The notes under the pieces: model-generated
Seen by the model: only the letters and a program-made list of their open reading frames with translations
Databases searched by the model: none
What the model was told of the DNA's origin: nothing
NCBI GenBank assembly: GCA_029243545.1
Contig: JAQWRV010000006.1
Location: 62,001 to 126,000, forward strand
DNA from: Rhodospirillaceae bacterium
GTDB lineage: Bacteria; Pseudomonadota; Alphaproteobacteria; Rhodospirillales; Rhodospirillaceae
Length of the DNA stretch: 64,000 bases
Reading direction: 5' to 3'
Shown: one piece after another, positions 61,351 through 64,000 of the stretch
Layout of the letters: each line of letters opens with the position of its first letter
Position numbering within the stretch: the stretch's first letter is position 1
Position numbers and translations under genes: made by a program

Positions 61351-62319
61351 TTAGCTTGAGGGCGGGTGAGGCTCGTTTTTTTCCATGTAAACCGAGAAGC
61401 TTGAGTCATTTGGCTTGCCCCATTCACTTGATGCAGGTGCTTCAAGAAACTCAGGATAGTTCTTTTCCATGTAGGCTCTAAGTTTTTCTGGAACATTTTC
61501 AACAGGACCATTCTTATTCATGAATGAGCGATAGACGATATGACCGTCCAGCTGTCCCATCAGCATCCACGGCAGCCAGGGGCCAACGCGCACCCAGGTT
61601 CCAACGTAATCAGCAGATGACGTGTCCGGGTCAGCCAGTTCTGGTAAGGTGGTCATACGATTGAACATTTCGGATGTTTTGTTGATCGGACCGGCGCTTT
61701 CCCGTGGCCACTCTTCCGGAGTCATCGAGTTGGGGAAAGCGGCGTGTAGTTCAAGCAAACTAAATGCCTTATCGCCTTGGATGATCCACGGGGGTTTGAA
61801 CGGAAATTCGACAATGGTTCCGTCGAAGTCTTGTTTGCGGATGGGCGCGACTTCGCCCATAACTTTGTGATTCTGGATCGGCCATACTTTGACCCGTTCT
61901 TCCGTATACGGGTTAACCCAATCTTCCAAATACTCTCCAGTCTTTGGGTCCGTGTAGACCGCGAATTCACGATTAAAAACACGATAGGTGTTGTTGCCCT
62001 GGGGCTCGACGCGCATAACACCCAAGCCTTCAACACCGACGAGAGGCATCATCTTTTCGACGCCGATATTTGCGTACAGCGTCCCGCCAAACCAGCCGCA
62101 GGTCTCAACCGTGGGGTCCAAGTTTGCCGTCAGCTTGATATACGCTTTCAGGTTCTCTGCTGGGTCTTCAAAATTGATGGCGGTATGCCCAGCGGCTTTA
62201 GCCTCCCCGGTCAGGCCAGGCATGGCTATGGCACCAAGGCCAGTGGCACCAAGCCCGGCAGCAGACTGGAGAAACTGGCGTCGGCCGGCCAGGTGATCAA
62301 CGAGCGATGTGAAAAGCAT
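61351..62319 (-). CDS. Tat-exported DUF1838 family protein (copy F)
   Basis: 322 residues with AAGGAGA before the ATG. Leader: AGRRQFLQSAAGLGATGLGA ending GEAKA. The body is of the B/C subgroup: VNPYTEERVKVWP, LLELHAAFPNSMTPEEWPRE, AGPINKTSEMF and the signature PWLPWMLMGQLDGH, ending SSFSVYMEKNEP. It lies 25 bases after copy G and is the last gene of the Rieske - G - F unit. A signal-like acid and aromatic-rich C terminus is shared with copies B and C. Confidence 0.94.
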   Translation of the reverse strand: MLFTSLVDHLAGRRQFLQSAAGLGATGLGAIAMPGLTGEAKAAGHTAINFEDPAENLKAYIKLTANLDPTVETCGWFGGTLYANIGVEKMMPLVGVEGLGVMRVEPQGNNTYRVFNREFAVYTDPKTGEYLEDWVNPYTEERVKVWPIQNHKVMGEVAPIRKQDFDGTIVEFPFKPPWIIQGDKAFSLLELHAAFPNSMTPEEWPRESAGPINKTSEMFNRMTTLPELADPDTSSADYVGTWVRVGPWLPWMLMGQLDGHIVYRSFMNKNGPVENVPEKLRAYMEKNYPEFLEAPASSEWGKPNDSSFSVYMEKNEPHPPSS

Positions 62320-62344
62320 TGAGTGCGTCTCCTTAAAAAAATAA

Positions 62345-63175
62345 TTAGGCGTCTGGAATGGCAGTCATACGATTGGGATGTTCAGCTTTTATCCGGGCGT
62401 AGTAGTCCGGCGGCAAGTCCACCACCGAATTCAACTTGGCTCCAGAGGCGTGCCATATGGTATGCCCCGGGCGGTCACCCATTTCCATCCACCGCGGCCA
62501 GGGTGAAAAGAAAGTTGCCGAGAACATGGCCGGAATTTTGCGCACGGAGGGGTCTGTGAAGTGATCCCGTCTTGCGAAATTGGTTTGTCGTTGTTTGCGT
62601 GGTGGAGGTAGGCCGGGCGGATAGACCGTCTCATTGTGGAGCCATACGTAATCGCCGGCGGCAGTCCACCAGAGCTTAAGTGGTTTATCTGGAATTTTAT
62701 CGGCAGCCCAATTGGGTTCGACGCCGTTCACAGAATAGTTAAAGCCTCGCTCTGGATTATGACCCTGAACGGCGGCTGGTACGTCGTTTGTTTTCCCTGT
62801 GTACGGGTTCTGAAATTTGTAAAGCCAATCGCCAGATTCTACATCGGTAATGAATGACACTGTCCCACCTGTGAAGAAGTATTTTCCTTCATCGAGCTTT
62901 TTGGTCTGGTAAATCTCCATGCCGCGGAACGTATACAGCGGGCGGGGTGCTTCTTCTCCGACAATGCCGAAAATAGTGCCGTTGTAATACCAAGGACAAT
63001 CCTCTGGATCGAGGCTGGCAGACATACGAAGTAGGTTGGTCAGATTTCCCATAGGAGTCTCAATGTCGGGCAGACCAGCAGCTTCTGCCGTATTTGGCAA
63101 ACTGGCAGATAATCCTGATAACCCCATAAGGCTGAAGCCAGACAGCGTCTCGCGGCGCGACAAATGGTCAGTCAT
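62345..63175 (-). CDS. Tat-exported DUF1838 family protein (copy G)
   Basis: 276 residues with AAGGGAG before the ATG. Leader: LSRRETLSGFSLMGLSGL ending AEAAG. Blocks: TNLLRMSASLDPEDCPWYYN, FQNPYTGKTNDVPA, and the MGD signature PWPRWMEMGDRPGH. It groups with copy A and is shorter than B, C and F at its C terminus. A 167-base gap separates it from the Rieske gene upstream. Confidence 0.93.
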   Translation of the reverse strand: MTDHLSRRETLSGFSLMGLSGLSASLPNTAEAAGLPDIETPMGNLTNLLRMSASLDPEDCPWYYNGTIFGIVGEEAPRPLYTFRGMEIYQTKKLDEGKYFFTGGTVSFITDVESGDWLYKFQNPYTGKTNDVPAAVQGHNPERGFNYSVNGVEPNWAADKIPDKPLKLWWTAAGDYVWLHNETVYPPGLPPPRKQRQTNFARRDHFTDPSVRKIPAMFSATFFSPWPRWMEMGDRPGHTIWHASGAKLNSVVDLPPDYYARIKAEHPNRMTAIPDA

Positions 63176-63342
63176 GTATTACTCCCTTAAAAATGCAATC
63201 TTTGATTCTTTTATCTCATGGTGATGCAACAAAGAAAACGCGTCTTTGTCTCTGGTCCCACTGCCACGCCAGAGCCCTAGTCGACAAACCCCCGAGTTGC
63301 AGCCCCTTGGTTTTATGCCAATAAGGGTATTTTGCTTACCAA

Positions 63343-64000
63343 TTACTCGGCTGCGATTATTGTAGTCTGGTCTGGTTCTACTGTGGGCACAGCTGAAATG
63401 GCCCACCTTTTGTTTTCGAGGCGGGCGGGGCTTGGAATAGAAAACGCCTTTTGGTCGCGCTGTGCGTCAACAGCTTCGCTGTCGATTTTCCAGCCGCGGC
63501 TTTCCCAATTGGCCAAAAGCTCTCTGAACTTTGTAATAACTAGGTCGGACTTAACCAGCACTTCTTCGGTTGAAGACTCCGGCGTATGGAATGGATCAAG
63601 CCGTTCAATCACAACTCGGTCCTGGTCAGCGACGATCTTGTTGCGTTCGTCTACAGGGCCATCCATCTCCGGGTCAGTGCGGAAATTACGGCCCTGTAAA
63701 AAGAAGCGCTTGGTGTTTTGTTCATCAATGGGTGTGGTGAAGGTGTACTGATGGGCCCAAGCTTTGGGGCTGAAGTGAAGTTTGGTTTCGGCCATGGATA
63801 TGCCGCACATGGTCGTACCGGCCTCCATCTGGCCTTCGCCTTTCAGGCCCTTCATCTTTTCATGGGGCAGGTCGGGGGACTGGAATGTTGTCATGGTGCC
63901 GACACCCCAATCACTGCTGGTTACTTCCAGATCAGGGACAACATAGTCATTTCGGCCGCCTTGATAGCCCATGGCGGGGTGAACGAATTCGGTGTGTGCC
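63343..64000 (-). CDS. Rieske non-heme iron oxygenase, C-terminal part (gene runs off right edge)
   Basis: The frame is open to the end of the window, so the Rieske domain itself is not visible. The visible part begins AHTEFVHPAMGY, the distal half of the mononuclear iron motif (D-x-x-H-x-x-x-VHP), and continues through the substrate-binding catalytic domain (GTMTTFQSPDLPHEKMKGL, DERNKIVADQDRVVIERLDP) to the stop at 63343. It is the second Rieske enzyme of the window. It is followed on the same strand by DUF1838 copies G and F, so the oxygenase and the exported proteins may work on one substrate. Confidence 0.92.
   Translation of the reverse strand, partial: AHTEFVHPAMGYQGGRNDYVVPDLEVTSSDWGVGTMTTFQSPDLPHEKMKGLKGEGQMEAGTTMCGISMAETKLHFSPKAWAHQYTFTTPIDEQNTKRFFLQGRNFRTDPEMDGPVDERNKIVADQDRVVIERLDPFHTPESSTEEVLVKSDLVITKFRELLANWESRGWKIDSEAVDAQRDQKAFSIPSPARLENKRWAISAVPTVEPDQTTIIAAE

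Noticed and set aside
1-64000. tRNA, rRNA, CRISPR array, insertion sequence or conjugative element
   Set aside because: No cloverleaf T-loop consensus, no regular direct repeats with spacers and no transposase or integrase frame was seen on reading both strands. A computed scan would be needed to exclude small RNAs.

Overview
The window comes from an alphaproteobacterium. The clearest lineage markers are a CtrA-type response regulator (60399-61112) and a ChpT-type histidine phosphotransferase (56485-57141), both parts of the alphaproteobacterial cell-cycle phosphorelay. Base composition is moderate and genes lie on both strands in short operons. No rRNA, tRNA, CRISPR array, intact transposase or prophage was recognised.

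Layout. 0-50 kb is an accessory, catabolism-like region: seven-member DUF1838 family (five here, two more at 61-63 kb), a four-member family of class I SAM methyltransferases of which two carry twin-arginine (Tat) signals, a Rieske oxygenase, two double-cupin proteins, VOC and SnoaL-like proteins, an RraA-type aldolase, a metallo-beta-lactamase-fold hydrolase, an FAD amine oxidase, an FAD-linked D-lactate-dehydrogenase-like enzyme, ketopantoate-reductase-like and GalE-like proteins, three spinster-type MFS carriers, a GPH-type MFS carrier and an NCS1 permease. 50.7-61.1 kb is a compact block of mostly housekeeping genes: MarR regulator, pyrD, a HAD hydrolase, an AbrB-type membrane protein, NAD kinase, moaA, chpT, an SxtJ / DUF5989 / carbamoyltransferase operon, a lipoprotein and ctrA. 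61.3-64 kb returns to the accessory theme with a Rieske oxygenase (running off the right edge) followed by two DUF1838 genes.

Two things stand out. First, eleven predicted Tat substrates lie in 64 kb: all seven DUF1838 proteins, two methyltransferases, an amine oxidase and a nitrilase-fold protein. Several sit in operons or next to one another, for example an exported Rossmann protein translationally coupled to a DUF1838 gene and followed by the amine oxidase and a Tat-methyltransferase (20.5-25.3 kb). This suggests an exported, duplicated enzyme set of unknown substrate. Second, the accessory region is full of decaying genes: GNAT acetyltransferase, DUF6691/YeeE, a methyltransferase remnant, ABC-2 permease, a small secreted protein, a SnoaL protein, an ABC exporter, GMC oxidoreductase, a NosR-like FMN-binding protein, a second methyltransferase, CpcT/CpeT-like, FkbM, a histidine-kinase tail and an alpha/beta hydrolase. 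The housekeeping block has none. That pattern is what one would expect of a lineage recently losing functions (for instance a host-associated one), but that is an inference.

All functional calls rest on motif recognition by eye. Family names for short remnants should be treated as tentative.
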